NCBI RefSeq assembly: GCF_020905335.1
Contig: NZ_JAJJMN010000003.1
Coordinates: 234,647 to 298,646, forward strand
Reading direction: 5' to 3'
Origin: Flavobacterium lipolyticum
GTDB taxonomy: Bacteria > Bacteroidota > Bacteroidia > Flavobacteriales > Flavobacteriaceae
Length of the DNA: 64,000 nt
This document shows, piece by piece, positions 1 to 9,351 of the stretch. A program made the position numbers and the translations under genes. The notes below the pieces were generated by a model that saw nothing but the letters and a program-made list of their open reading frames with translations, had not been told where the DNA came from and made no database searches. Every line of letters starts with the position of its first letter. Within the stretch, counting starts at the first letter, position 1.

Positions 1-492
1 GAAGCTTTTTTTGAGGTAAAACGGGATCCTTCAAGACCATTTGTAATTACTTCAGGAGTTATAAAAACAACCGTTTTAGGAACTTCATTCAACATTAAAG
101 CCTATAATGAAAAACAGCCTGAGGTAAATGTCAGAACCGGGAAAGTAAAAGTTGAAGGTGAAACGAATACCGTATTGTTGCTCAGAGGAGATAAAGCAGT
201 TTATACTACGGTATCTTCTACCGTAAAAAAAGAAAAGACCGACATTCTGGAACCTGAATGGAAAAAAGCATTACTGTATGTTGACGGATTGACTCTGGAG
301 CAGGTTTTAAGTAAATTAAAAGAAGAAAATGATTTTAAGGTAAATTATTTAGAAGAGGATTTAAAAAACCTCACTATTCAGGGTACGCTCGACAGCAGGC
401 AGGGGATTTACGAAATGTTGCAGACTGTTGCATTTGCCTTAGAAATAAAAATCAGGTCTACCGGTAATAATACCTACTTGATCAGCAGGTAA
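1..492 (+). CDS. FecR family anti-sigma factor (C-terminal part, truncated by window edge)
   Basis: The reading frame is open from base 1 to the stop at 490-492, so only the C-terminal 163 residues are present. The first part (EAFFEVKRD, then TTVLGTSFNIKAY) is the end of the periplasmic FecR domain. The last 75 or so residues, from EPEWKKALLYVDGLTLEQV, look like the DUF4974 C-terminal domain of Bacteroidota FecR proteins. FecR proteins sit in the inner membrane, hold an ECF sigma factor (FecI type) and relay a signal from an outer-membrane receptor carrying an STN domain. Such a receptor follows 155 bp downstream, which supports the call. The sigma factor gene is expected just left of the window. 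An ATG at 226 bp or later would only give an internal start; the real start lies outside. Confidence 0.9.
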   Translation, partial: EAFFEVKRDPSRPFVITSGVIKTTVLGTSFNIKAYNEKQPEVNVRTGKVKVEGETNTVLLLRGDKAVYTTVSSTVKKEKTDILEPEWKKALLYVDGLTLEQVLSKLKEENDFKVNYLEEDLKNLTIQGTLDSRQGIYEMLQTVAFALEIKIRSTGNNTYLISR

Positions 493-647
493 AAAAATAT
501 ACACCATTTTAATGCGATTTTTTGCAGCCTATAACTTTTGAAAAATAAGGTTTATAAGCAGCCGGGGATTTTTATGCCCAAACTTAAAAGATTTAACACG
601 TACATCATATTCAAAAACAAATTCTAATAAACTAATAATTATCAATT

Positions 648-3600
648 ATGAACAATGATTTTTCCAGGCAGTTTTCTTTTGTCTTATGGATTTTATTTTT
701 TGGAGTTTTTCTCGGAACAAATACTATTTATGCGCAAACCGGAACTGTATCAGTTGATTTTAAAAATTCTTCGCCTCAAAAAATTATCGAGAATTTAAAA
801 TCACGCACACCTTACCAATTTATCTATCAAAAGGATTTAGATCTTAGTCTGCCTCTTATAACACTAAAAAAAGACAACGTTTCTATTGATGAAATTTTAA
901 GTGATTTACAAAAAATGACCAATTTAAATTTTAGAAGAAACGAAAATAATATAGCTGTAAATAGTAAGGATGCGGACAAAAAAAAAAAGAAAGGAAAAAT
1001 TACAGGTAAAGTTGTAGATACCAATGGACTTTCACTTCCGGGAGTTAACATAAAAGTAGTGGAGTTAAATTACGGAGTACAGTCTGATATTGATGGTAAT
1101 TATATTTTAGAATTAGAACCTGGAGAATATACGATTGAAATCAGCGCTATCTCCTTTCAAACACAGAAAATTACAGGTGTAAAAGTAACGGAAGGAGGAG
1201 AAACACCTTTGGTTGTTTCCTTAAAAGAAGCCGCTCAATCACTCAAAGAAGTTGTAATTGTGCAAAATTACAAACAGGCGACAGCTTCAATTCAGGGATT
1301 ATTGTTACAGCAAAAAAAAGCAGCACAGTTCTCCGATGGTATCTCAGCAGAACAAATTGCAAGAACACCGGACAGAGATGTGGCAAGTTCACTAAAACGG
1401 ATTACAGGAGTAACGACCATTGATAACAAATATGTTGTAGTTCGTTCTATGGGAGAACGATGGAATCAGGCCGTTATGGACGGAATTACACTTCCCAGCA
1501 CCGATGCCTATCAGCAAAACTTTTCTTTTGATATTATTCCAACCTCAATGGTGGAAAGTATTGTAGTCAGCAAATCAGCAACTCCGGACATGTACGCCAA
1601 CTTTGCGGGTGGTTATGTAGAAATTAAAACAAAAGATATTCCTAAAGAAAACTTTAATAGTTTCTCGATAAGCACTTCATACAACAGCAGAAGTACTTTT
1701 AAAGAAAGGCTTACGAAGCAGGAAGGAGATTACGATTACTTAGGTTTTGATGATGGGAGAAGGGATTATCCAACGAATTTGACATCCTTACCAATACCAA
1801 CAAACGAAGCTGATTCCGGGCTTTTTATAGAGCAGTCTAAGAGGTTTACAGCAGACAATTTTACGACTTATAAAACTTATGCTGCTCCGGGAACAACACT
1901 TCAATATGCAATGGGAAGAGCGTATAAATTAAAAGATAATAACAAGTGGGGTTTTGTAGGATCGCTATTTTTTAAAAATACTCAGGAGAAACTGGATATT
2001 GAGCATACGCAAAGAGCAAGTAATGCCGATAATTCACTTTTTGTTCCAGAGACGGATAAAGCATTGTATTCAACATTTACCAAATACGGATTTAGAAATT
2101 CAGGAGCCAATTATACATTTAATTCTACTTTGGCAGGAATGTTTAATGCGGGAATTCAGTTTGGCAATCATAAAATAACGGCACGTAATACAGTGATGCA
2201 CATTTACAACAATCAGCTTACTCAGGTAACAGGATGGAGTGACAGTGATGCCTTATCTGAAATTATGAATGGATCGATACTTCCTTCGACTTCAGAAACA
2301 GATTATCCGGTTTATCAGACCTTACTGCAAAGCAAAATAGAAGGAAGTCATAAGTTTGGCAAGCTGGATGTCAATTGGTTTGGAGCTTATAACACCGTTT
2401 CAAAAGATACTAAAGACGCTACTTTTTTGGATACCTACAGAAAAAAAGTGGGTGATGACACTTTGCTTTATCACTATGTATATAATTCAGAAACAAGATT
2501 TCCTTTCAGCAGAAGTAATTTTACAAATGATGAAACAGATTACAATTTCGCCATAAATTTTAAGTACTCTTTTGATTTTAGCGATACCTACACCAATGAT
2601 ATAAAAGCGGGTTATTTTGGGACCTATAAAAAAGCTACCAACCAGCAGGAATCGGCAAAGGTAGTCGTAATGGGTACAGGTGCAGATAAAGCGGAGATTT
2701 ACGAACCTCTTTCAAAATTTTTAGACGGTTCCAGATACTATTATGGAGGTTTTGGATGGCAGGATTATGGAGTATACGGTAACAGATACGTAGGTGATGT
2801 AAAAGTACATTCCCCCTTTTTAATGCTCGATGATAAAATTGGACGTTACGTAAGATTAGTGTGGGGAGTAAGGGCAGAAAGCTATTTGTATACCGAAATT
2901 GAAAGCCAGTCTGAAGCAGCCGGAGATTTTGGAAAAGATCAAAAAGACGATAAGTTGTGGCAGTTTTTACCATCAGCAAGTTTGGTCGTAAGTCCTACCA
3001 ATAAAATGAATATCAGATTGGGGTATAATAAATCAGTTTTACGCCCTCAATTTGCAGAACGTTTGAGTATTCCTTATTACGATCCTATTCAGTCTGCCAA
3101 AATTTACAATTATTCAGGCGGAATGATTTCCAGTGTTTCCAACAATTATGATTTGAAGTTAGAATGGTTTCCATCCGGAGGTGAAATTTTATCTTTTGGT
3201 GTATATCATAAAAATATAGATGATCCTATGGAAGCAGTGGGAAGTTTGAATCCATCAAGAATCAGAAACATTTACAACCTTAATTCAGCCAATGCTAAAC
3301 TTTGGGGAGTAGAAGTAGAGTTGTATAAAAGTCTTTCTTTTTTAGGGGAAGGAGAAGCCCTTAAAGATATTTTTATCTCCGGGAATGCTTCTATTAACAG
3401 AACTAAAGTAACCTCTTATGTCGCCATTGACGGGACTGGAGGACTGTATGAAGCAAACAGACCGCTTTACGGACAGTCGCCCTATACTTATAATTTAGGA
3501 TTAGACTACGTGGGAGATCGTTTAGGATTTAGTGTGAGACATAATGCTATAGGAGATCAGTACATATTGGTAGGATTTGATTATCAGTCTGAAGAAATCA

Positions 3601-3887
3601 GGATGCCTTATTCTATTACGGATGCGCAGATTAGTTATAAGTTTTTTAAAGAAAAAAATCTCGAATTCAAATGCAGTATGAAAAACTTGTTTGATGCAGC
3701 AATTAAAACCTACGATAATTCAAACAGTTATTCACATATTGAAAATGTGCCGGTGGGGTCAAATCCACGAGACCGATACAGCTTAGGAGCAAACGCCACA
3801 AATAAATACGACGAAGATATTGACAAAGTATTATTTAAAGCTAAAAGTGGCAGAACGATAAGTGTTTCCTTAAGTTATTCCTTCTAA
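648..3887 (+). CDS. STN-type TonB-dependent outer-membrane receptor
   Basis: A 1079-residue TonB-dependent transducer/transporter. A signal peptide (about residues 1-30, ending IYAQ) precedes an STN domain (about 32-105), which talks to the FecR periplasmic domain. A CarboxypepD_reg-like beta-sandwich follows (about 115-192, GKITGKVVDTNG then GVQSDIDGNYILEL), then the plug (about 215-330, with VVVRSMGERW and FAGGYVEIKT) and a 22-strand-type barrel ending in the aromatic SVSLSYSF. It presumably imports a siderophore, metal complex or other ligand with TonB energy and signals its presence to the upstream FecR. The substrate cannot be told from sequence. The ATG at 648 follows an A/T-rich leader typical of the phylum. 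A run of 11 A's at 978-988 lies in the linker between the STN and CarboxypepD domains. Neighbouring lipoproteins may be its surface partners. Confidence 0.93.
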   Translation: MNNDFSRQFSFVLWILFFGVFLGTNTIYAQTGTVSVDFKNSSPQKIIENLKSRTPYQFIYQKDLDLSLPLITLKKDNVSIDEILSDLQKMTNLNFRRNENNIAVNSKDADKKKKKGKITGKVVDTNGLSLPGVNIKVVELNYGVQSDIDGNYILELEPGEYTIEISAISFQTQKITGVKVTEGGETPLVVSLKEAAQSLKEVVIVQNYKQATASIQGLLLQQKKAAQFSDGISAEQIARTPDRDVASSLKRITGVTTIDNKYVVVRSMGERWNQAVMDGITLPSTDAYQQNFSFDIIPTSMVESIVVSKSATPDMYANFAGGYVEIKTKDIPKENFNSFSISTSYNSRSTFKERLTKQEGDYDYLGFDDGRRDYPTNLTSLPIPTNEADSGLFIEQSKRFTADNFTTYKTYAAPGTTLQYAMGRAYKLKDNNKWGFVGSLFFKNTQEKLDIEHTQRASNADNSLFVPETDKALYSTFTKYGFRNSGANYTFNSTLAGMFNAGIQFGNHKITARNTVMHIYNNQLTQVTGWSDSDALSEIMNGSILPSTSETDYPVYQTLLQSKIEGSHKFGKLDVNWFGAYNTVSKDTKDATFLDTYRKKVGDDTLLYHYVYNSETRFPFSRSNFTNDETDYNFAINFKYSFDFSDTYTNDIKAGYFGTYKKATNQQESAKVVVMGTGADKAEIYEPLSKFLDGSRYYYGGFGWQDYGVYGNRYVGDVKVHSPFLMLDDKIGRYVRLVWGVRAESYLYTEIESQSEAAGDFGKDQKDDKLWQFLPSASLVVSPTNKMNIRLGYNKSVLRPQFAERLSIPYYDPIQSAKIYNYSGGMISSVSNNYDLKLEWFPSGGEILSFGVYHKNIDDPMEAVGSLNPSRIRNIYNLNSANAKLWGVEVELYKSLSFLGEGEALKDIFISGNASINRTKVTSYVAIDGTGGLYEANRPLYGQSPYTYNLGLDYVGDRLGFSVRHNAIGDQYILVGFDYQSEEIRMPYSITDAQISYKFFKEKNLEFKCSMKNLFDAAIKTYDNSNSYSHIENVPVGSNPRDRYSLGANATNKYDEDIDKVLFKAKSGRTISVSLSYSF

Positions 3888-4418
3888 ATACAAAATTCAC
3901 TAAGAAGCTTTATTGGAAGGAGTAAAGGATTACTTCAGACGAAATAAACAGTGGGAGAGAGACTTTTATTGGTCTGAGAAAAAGAGCGGTTTAAGTCAGA
4001 AAGATCCTGGACATTAAGAAACCGTTAACAATAAAAAAAGTGGTGATATTTTGTTCTTGTGAAGTCTAATATAGTTGTAATAAGATTAATTTTTTTAATT
4101 CTTCATTAGTATTAATCAAGGTCTATTGTTTTTTTTTTTTGCAGTTCCTGTATGGTCTTTTAAAAACTTACAGCGTTATAAAAAGACCTGCAGTGATTGC
4201 ATCAAAAGATCAGGAAGAATGGAAAGCAATCCTTTCATTGCGTTGGAAACCCTAAGAATGAAAGATGGAGTTTAGGTATAAACCTCCGATGGTAAAGCGG
4301 AAAAAGTTTATCAAAAAGATCTTTGCCAAAAACGAGAAAGACCTAAGGAAAGATATTTTGCTGCTCTCTCCAAAGGCCTAGTTTGAATAGCAGCAAATAT
4401 AGCAATAATTAAATTATT
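3888..4418. other. 531 bp gap without an intact gene
   Basis: No convincing gene is seen. The region contains short open stretches in shifting frames: around 4142-4252 one frame reads LYGLLKTYSVIKRPAVIASK before a stop, and 4265-4381 could encode a 38-residue Lys-rich peptide. Breaks between frames suggest a decayed gene, but I cannot name a parent family. A 10-T run lies near 4129-4140. It separates the receptor from the lipoprotein gene, so the latter probably has its own promoter here. Confidence 0.35.
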
Positions 4419-5717
4419 ATGAAAAATTTTTTTCTATTTGCAATGGTAGCTCTACTTTTGGGCTCTTGCCAAAATGATGATTCTACTGCAGATTCTTCTT
4501 TTTCAATGAAAGCTTCAGGTGCTGATTATGCTCATCCACCTACAGTACAAACAGTAAGCGGTGCTATTACCTCTAATACAACATGGACAAACGACAGAGT
4601 TTGGGAAATCGATGGTGTTATTACAGTAAAAAATGGCGCAAAATTAACTATTCAGGCAGGAACTTTTATTAAAGCAAAACCTTTGGCACCAGGAGTTGCT
4701 ACAGGAGTTTTGGTAATTACTAAAACAGGACAAATTGATGCACAGGGAACTGCAGAATCTCCAATTGTTTTTACAAGTTATAACTTATTAGATGACAATA
4801 CTAATACTTCAGCTCTTCCGGGAGATTTTGGAGGAGTTGTTATTTTAGGAGATGCAGAGGTTAATACAGGTTCTGTAACGAACATTGTTGAAGGATTAGA
4901 CGATCAGTCTAATTTTACTGAATTTTATTATGGAGGTTCAAACAACAATCACAATGCGGGAATCTTAAGCTATGTACGTATCGAATTTGCAGGACGTATT
5001 TTAGATACAGACGTTGAAATTAACGGTTTAACATTGGCTGGTGTTGGAAACGGAACTACTGTTAACCACATTCAGGTATCTTATGGTAAAGATGATTCAT
5101 TTGAATTTTTTGGAGGTAAAGTAAACGCTACTCATTTAGTTTCTTTTGCTGCGGATGATGACAACTTCGATTTCGATTTTGGTTACACAGGAAGCATCAC
5201 AAAAGCTATCGCACTTGCAGACAGTAATTCAACTCACAGTTTAAGCGGAGGAAATCCTGATTCTAACGGTATTGAATTAGATAACAACGCTACCGGAACA
5301 CTTACTAGCATTATCACACGTCCGGTTATTTCTCAATTATCTATTATTGGTGTAAGCTCTTCTACAGTTGCTGATTTGTACGAAAATGCCATTCACGTAC
5401 GCAGAGCTGGTAACATCAGCCTTACAGATGTAACTGTAACAGGGTACAACACAGGAATTAGATGGGATTCACCTTCACTTCCATCAGGATCTTCTTATTT
5501 AAGAGTTTCAATCCACGGATTTGATAATGTTGCTCTTCCGGCAGGAACAACTTTAACAGGTTTTGGTACAACTACTTCTACTGTTGACCCGGCTACAAAA
5601 TGGAGCTTAAACCAGCCTTTCTTTAATAATGGCGCTCTTAATTTCACAGGAACAACAGGAGCCTTTAAAACAGAATCTAACTGGACGAATACCTGGACAA
5701 AGTTTTCTAATTTCTAA
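4419..5717 (+). CDS. Large surface lipoprotein of unknown function
   Basis: 432 residues with an SpII lipoprotein signal (MKNFFLFAMVALLLGSC, lipidated Cys at residue 17). The mature part is Asn/Thr/Gly-rich with repeated short strands (VSGAITSNTTWTNDRVW, VKNGAKLTIQAGTFIKA, GVVILGDAEVNTGSV), which suggests a right-handed beta-helix or similar beta-solenoid. The central stretch FEFFGGKVNATHLVSFAADD is acidic and conserved-looking, and may bind metal or glycan. I recognise it only as a type commonly encoded beside TonB receptors in this phylum; the biochemical role is not known to me. Codon use here is more regular and T-rich than in its neighbours, which hints at high expression. Likely location is the outer membrane, working with the receptor at 648-3887. 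Confidence 0.75.
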   Translation: MKNFFLFAMVALLLGSCQNDDSTADSSFSMKASGADYAHPPTVQTVSGAITSNTTWTNDRVWEIDGVITVKNGAKLTIQAGTFIKAKPLAPGVATGVLVITKTGQIDAQGTAESPIVFTSYNLLDDNTNTSALPGDFGGVVILGDAEVNTGSVTNIVEGLDDQSNFTEFYYGGSNNNHNAGILSYVRIEFAGRILDTDVEINGLTLAGVGNGTTVNHIQVSYGKDDSFEFFGGKVNATHLVSFAADDDNFDFDFGYTGSITKAIALADSNSTHSLSGGNPDSNGIELDNNATGTLTSIITRPVISQLSIIGVSSSTVADLYENAIHVRRAGNISLTDVTVTGYNTGIRWDSPSLPSGSSYLRVSIHGFDNVALPAGTTLTGFGTTTSTVDPATKWSLNQPFFNNGALNFTGTTGAFKTESNWTNTWTKFSNF

Positions 5718-5750
5718 TTAGAAAAAAAACAGCTTACTAATTAAATACTG

Positions 5751-5774
5751 TATGGGCAGAGAAATCTGCCCATA
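5751..5774 (+). terminator. Perfect 10 bp hairpin with GAAA loop (terminator or attenuator)
   Basis: Arms TATGGGCAGA and TCTGCCCATA form ten perfect pairs closed by a stable GNRA-type GAAA tetraloop. It lies 33 bp after the lipoprotein stop and only 15 bp before the next ATG. The downstream tract is TTTAAAATAAAA, not a clean T-run, so termination may be partial. This would set different levels for the lipoprotein and the T9SS gene that follows. It could also protect the 3' end of the lipoprotein mRNA. Confidence 0.6.
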
Positions 5775-5789
5775 TTTAAAATAAAAAAC

Positions 5790-6644
5790 ATGAAAAAAAC
5801 ACTACTTTTTTTTGCTTTTATAATGATTACAACGATATCATCTGCTCAATATACAATCTGGGAAGATGATTTTGATGATTCTAATGTTTCAGACTGGGAT
5901 TTACTGGACAGAGATGGAAATGGAAGTAACTGGATGGCCAGAAAAAACATTCAGTTGGATGCAAGTACCGGAAGTGTAATTGATGGAGCTATTGATGTTT
6001 TGGGAACCTACAATATTGATTTTAAAACAGGCGGACCTCTTGAAGGATTAGAAAACAATCTGGCCATCAGTCCGGTTTTGAATATTTCTTTTTACTCCGG
6101 AAAAATTAGTTTGACCATAAAAGCGCAGCCAAGTATTTACGACAGTAATCAGAATATTGCGATCTATGGTTCTACCTCTGCAGATCCCGCCTCTTTTAAA
6201 CTTTTACATACCATTACCCTGGAAAGAAATACGGTTGAAGAGGCAGAATTTAAAAATTATACGGTAGATATTTCGCAGTTTGCCGGCAAAGCCGAAGTAT
6301 ATCTGGCATTAGGAAATAATCTTTCAGGCCCGTTTATTGGTTACGAAATAGATAAAATTTCAGTAATGGCAGAAGCTTTATTAGGCACAGCTGATAATAC
6401 ATTAAAATCATCCTTATGTTACTTAAAACAAAATCCTGTTCAGGATTATTTGGAGTTAGAAATAGCAGAAGAGTATAAAAATGAAGAAACAGTTTTAAAA
6501 ATTTACAATACGAGCGGCGTTTTAATTAAAGAGTCTTCTTATAAGCCTGAAGGTTTATCTGTTAGTGATTTAATGCAGGGCATTTATTTCCTTTCTGCAA
6601 ACAATAATGGAGCTTCCAAAAAAATAAAATTTATTAAAAAGTAA
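5790..6644 (+). CDS. T9SS-secreted protein with type A sorting domain
   Basis: 284 residues. An N-terminal signal peptide (MKKTLLFFAFIMITTISSAQ) is followed by a beta-sandwich of the choice-of-anchor J type (starting WEDDFDDSNVSDWDLLDRDG, then GPLEGLENNLAISPVL), about residues 20-195. The last 75 residues are a type A type IX secretion C-terminal domain: QNPVQDYLELE, then LKIYNTSGVLIKE, and the closing LMQGIYFLS...KKIKFIKK. The protein is predicted to cross the outer membrane by T9SS and be attached or released there. The anchor-J module suggests binding of a glycan or protein surface, not catalysis; no active site was seen. It follows the lipoprotein in the same direction, and the genes to 8884 probably form one functional set. 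Confidence 0.85.
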   Translation: MKKTLLFFAFIMITTISSAQYTIWEDDFDDSNVSDWDLLDRDGNGSNWMARKNIQLDASTGSVIDGAIDVLGTYNIDFKTGGPLEGLENNLAISPVLNISFYSGKISLTIKAQPSIYDSNQNIAIYGSTSADPASFKLLHTITLERNTVEEAEFKNYTVDISQFAGKAEVYLALGNNLSGPFIGYEIDKISVMAEALLGTADNTLKSSLCYLKQNPVQDYLELEIAEEYKNEETVLKIYNTSGVLIKESSYKPEGLSVSDLMQGIYFLSANNNGASKKIKFIKK

Positions 6645-6683
6645 TCTGATTTTCAAATCAAATTATGCAAACAAAAAACAAAC

Positions 6684-7472
6684 ATGATGAATTTATTGCC
6701 AAAGTTATTCGTTTCTTTAATTTTAATTACTCTTGTAACATCTTGTTCTACTGATGAAAAGCTGCCTTTTTACAGCAATGAAACCAATCAGCCGGGAAGA
6801 GTAACCATTAACGGTTACAGTGCTTTAAATGATTCACTACAGGTAAGGGTTAACGATAAAATTATTGAAATTAGTAAAGACAAAAAAACGGCCTTTGTCA
6901 AAAAAATAGAAAAAGAGTATGACTTTGTATTTTACGGCAGTCAGGAAAAGACTATTTCTATACTAAACAAAAACACTAAGGCAGTATTACACACTTATCA
7001 GTTTAATGCACAAAAGGTTAAGGATACGATTTCCTTTTTTGCAAAAGATAACTTTTGGATTGATAATGTTTCGCGCATAAAACCGGGTGTTTTAAGTAAA
7101 ACGGCTAACAGTGGTTCTAAATTTATTTTCCCCAATCAAAACTTGTATTCTAAAAATAGTTACACAGGTAATCTTGACGGAATTATACGCAAAATCAACG
7201 GGCAGGTTTTAGGTACGGTTGAAAATATAAATAAAGAAAAGTTTAGTTCTTTTATTGAATTTCCATTCAGTTCGCCTCCAACCATTTTAATGGAACTGGT
7301 AAAACACGGTACAACAGAATCGTATATCCCGGGACAAAAAGTAACAGTTATTATGACCATGTCTGTTAATAAATCAAAACTAATTGTACTGGAAGAAAAA
7401 CTAGATTCAAATGGTAATTTCTCAGGTGTAGAAGGGACCTTAAGCCTAACCGATTATTTCATTTTTAAATAA
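6684..7472 (+). CDS. Lipoprotein of unknown function
   Basis: 262 residues with a lipoprotein signal peptide (MMNLLPKLFVSLILITLVTSC; Cys at residue 21). The mature chain starts with a Ser/Thr/Asp-rich linker and a beta-rich segment (RVTINGYSALNDSLQVRVND), then about 150 residues without a motif I recognise. The layout resembles small lipoproteins of putative surface complexes, but I cannot assign a family. It starts 39 bp after the T9SS gene and ends 56 bp before the S41 peptidase gene, all on the same strand, so it is probably co-transcribed and may be an accessory subunit of the same surface system. An earlier in-frame ATG does not fit the signal peptide better. Confidence 0.7.
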   Translation: MMNLLPKLFVSLILITLVTSCSTDEKLPFYSNETNQPGRVTINGYSALNDSLQVRVNDKIIEISKDKKTAFVKKIEKEYDFVFYGSQEKTISILNKNTKAVLHTYQFNAQKVKDTISFFAKDNFWIDNVSRIKPGVLSKTANSGSKFIFPNQNLYSKNSYTGNLDGIIRKINGQVLGTVENINKEKFSSFIEFPFSSPPTILMELVKHGTTESYIPGQKVTVIMTMSVNKSKLIVLEEKLDSNGNFSGVEGTLSLTDYFIFK

Positions 7473-7528
7473 TAATAAATCTTCATTTACGGGAATATAA
7501 AATCATTATTAACAATTACAATCAATAG

Positions 7529-8884
7529 ATGAAATATTCAACTATTTCTGTTTTATCGTTATTTCTTTTTTTATCTGTTTTTCTATTCTCTTGTTCAGAT
7601 AATGATGCTCCAGCTCCGGTTTACGAAGCAGGTACAAATGAGTATGTTAATGAGTGGATGTACCAGCAGATGAAGAAATATTATCGCTGGAACACCACAA
7701 TGCCGGAAAAAGGCCGTTTAGATCTTTCTCCCAAAGAGTACTTTGCAGGATTACTGCAAAAAGACGATCGATATTCGTATGCTGTGCATCCTGAACAGCC
7801 GGAAACGGCACAGCAAAGTCTCAGACGCAAATTTGGATTCGAAGTTTCTTTTTTTGAATTTGAATCGAAATTTTATGGCGTAATTCTGTATGTATTAGAA
7901 GATTCTCCTGCCAAAAGAAATGGTTTAAAAAGAGGTCAGCTGATCACAAAAATAGAAGGAACAATGCTGAGCCAAAACAATTATGGGGCATTATATGCTA
8001 AAATGACCGCATCAACACAGTTGAATCTGCAGACCGTTTCTTATACAGTACAAGCAGGATTTTCTAATGTAAAGGAAATTTCGATACTGCAGGGCTATAG
8101 CTTTTCGCAGCCCATCAATTCTATTGTTATTGAAGGTAAAAGCAAAAAAATTGGTTACGTCGAAATTTCTCATTTTGATGCAGGACAGGCGCAGTCGTAT
8201 CTTCAGACTTTTCAGGAACTTAAAAATAAATCAATTACAGAACTTGTTGTAGATCTGCGGTATAATGGAGGAGGGGATATCGCAGCTGCAACAGCTTTAA
8301 GTATAATTCTGGCTCCTAATATTCAATCCAATACTCTTTTTATAAAATTTGAAGGAAATACGAATGGCGGAAATGTAGACCAATCCTTTAAACAGGCTTT
8401 AGAAAGCAATGAATCAAAATTAAGTTTTGATGCTCTTCGCAATGTTCATCCGTCCATAAACAGAGTTTATATTTTATGTGGTCGGCACACTGCATCCGCC
8501 GCAGAGCTTATTATAAATAATCTAAAACCTTATATGGAAGTCATAACCATTGGAAACAAGACCTTTGGTAAAGATGTAGCCGGTTTTCCAATTATAGACG
8601 ATAGAATATCAACTAAAAAAGGCTGGACTTTGTATCCGGCCATATATAAATTGTTTAATTCCAGGAATGAAGGTAATTATTCAAAAGGAATTGATCCGCT
8701 TATTTCTTTAGATGAAATTCAGCAACCGGAAGTTTTTCCTTTAGGAAACAGTTCTGAGGTTTTACTAGCCAAAGCTTTAAATTCTATTAACGGAAATACG
8801 GCTAAAAATATTTTGGCAACAGCGAAGACATCTCCTTTATCTGCAAATGAAGCAGACGCTGATTTCTTAATGACAATTCACTAA
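7529..8884 (+). CDS. S41 family peptidase lipoprotein (C-terminal processing protease-like)
   Basis: 451 residues. A signal peptide ending FLFSCSDNDAP gives a lipidated Cys at residue 22. An N-terminal helical cap (about 35-95; YYRWNTTMPEKG, DRYSYAVHPEQ) is followed by a PDZ-like domain (about 95-165; LEDSPAKRNGLKRGQLI) and the S41 catalytic core. That core has VDLRYNGGGD (about 242-251), the nucleophile Ser323 in HTASAAEL and the general base Lys348 in KTFGKDVAG. The family cleaves proteins near their C terminus with a Ser/Lys dyad. It lies last in the FecR/TonB/lipoprotein set, where it may process surface proteins or the signalling components. I considered a role in maturing the NRPS peptide, but the position within this locus argues against it. 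Confidence 0.88.
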   Translation: MKYSTISVLSLFLFLSVFLFSCSDNDAPAPVYEAGTNEYVNEWMYQQMKKYYRWNTTMPEKGRLDLSPKEYFAGLLQKDDRYSYAVHPEQPETAQQSLRRKFGFEVSFFEFESKFYGVILYVLEDSPAKRNGLKRGQLITKIEGTMLSQNNYGALYAKMTASTQLNLQTVSYTVQAGFSNVKEISILQGYSFSQPINSIVIEGKSKKIGYVEISHFDAGQAQSYLQTFQELKNKSITELVVDLRYNGGGDIAAATALSIILAPNIQSNTLFIKFEGNTNGGNVDQSFKQALESNESKLSFDALRNVHPSINRVYILCGRHTASAAELIINNLKPYMEVITIGNKTFGKDVAGFPIIDDRISTKKGWTLYPAIYKLFNSRNEGNYSKGIDPLISLDEIQQPEVFPLGNSSEVLLAKALNSINGNTAKNILATAKTSPLSANEADADFLMTIH

Positions 8885-8907
8885 TTCAAATACGATTTTA
8901 CTTCATT

Positions 8908-9183
8908 ATGCAGGGTATCGATAAAAGAGAACATCGGAGAATGGAAGAGGTTTTTAATAAATATAAAAACAGTTATAGCAATTCTGTAATGAAACTGGAA
9001 GAGGATAATATCAAGATCTGTCAAAATATGGAAGAATTGGATGTCTTGTATAGTAGTTTTATGATTCTGCTGACGGAATTGCAAAGATGTGCCAGAAATT
9101 ATGAGCAGAAAAAAATAGTGACCCGGAGCATACTTCATAAAAACTTAAGAAAGTTGAATTCAGAAGCTTGCCGAAACAGATAA
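8908..9183 (+). CDS. Small helical protein of unknown function (tentative)
   Basis: An open frame of 91 residues lies 23 bp after the S41 gene and 30 bp before a bidirectional terminator, so it would be the last gene of that transcript. The product is strongly charged and Glu/Lys/Arg/Asn-rich with heptad-like spacing (HRRMEEVFNKYKNSYSN, DNIKICQNMEELDVL), which suggests helices or a short coiled coil and no signal peptide. No family is recognised. The start lacks an A-rich leader, and an antisense frame of similar length overlaps it, so it may be chance. Its position inside the transcript is the main support. Confidence 0.4.
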   Translation: MQGIDKREHRRMEEVFNKYKNSYSNSVMKLEEDNIKICQNMEELDVLYSSFMILLTELQRCARNYEQKKIVTRSILHKNLRKLNSEACRNR

Positions 9184-9213
9184 AGAAAAAAAGTAGTAAT
9201 TCCAATAGAAAGT

Positions 9214-9268
9214 AAAAGCCATGAGACTTTACACAGCAGGAGTGTTTGTGTACATGACTCATGGTTTT
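9214..9268. terminator. Bidirectional terminator between convergent units
   Basis: Outer arms AAAGCCATGAG and CTCATGGTTTT pair with one G:U, and an inner TACACA/TGTGTA stem extends the structure. Both sides end in T-rich DNA when read outward (GGTTTTAT on plus, GGCTTTTA on minus). It lies exactly between the plus-strand unit ending at 9183 and the minus-strand gene ending at 9352, so it can stop transcription from both. Confidence 0.7.
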
Positions 9269-9351
9269 ATCTCAATAAAAAAATGATATTTCTGCTGGTT
9301 AGCATAGTAAAAAACGCTACTACGCTTCTAACAGCGATGAAATAGAATCAA

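Noticed and set aside
4265..4381. 38-residue Lys-rich peptide gene
   Set aside because: Short, no leader sequence and embedded in a gap with several broken frames; chance cannot be excluded.
7529..8884. S41 peptidase as the maturation enzyme of the NRPS peptide
   Set aside because: It lies in the receptor/lipoprotein transcript, separated from the cluster by a terminator and two oppositely oriented genes.
8881..9138. Minus-strand frame of 85 codons after the S41 gene
   Set aside because: It overlaps the plus-strand frame at 8908-9183, lies in front of the bidirectional terminator on the wrong side, and ends in the S41 stop region with no start signal.
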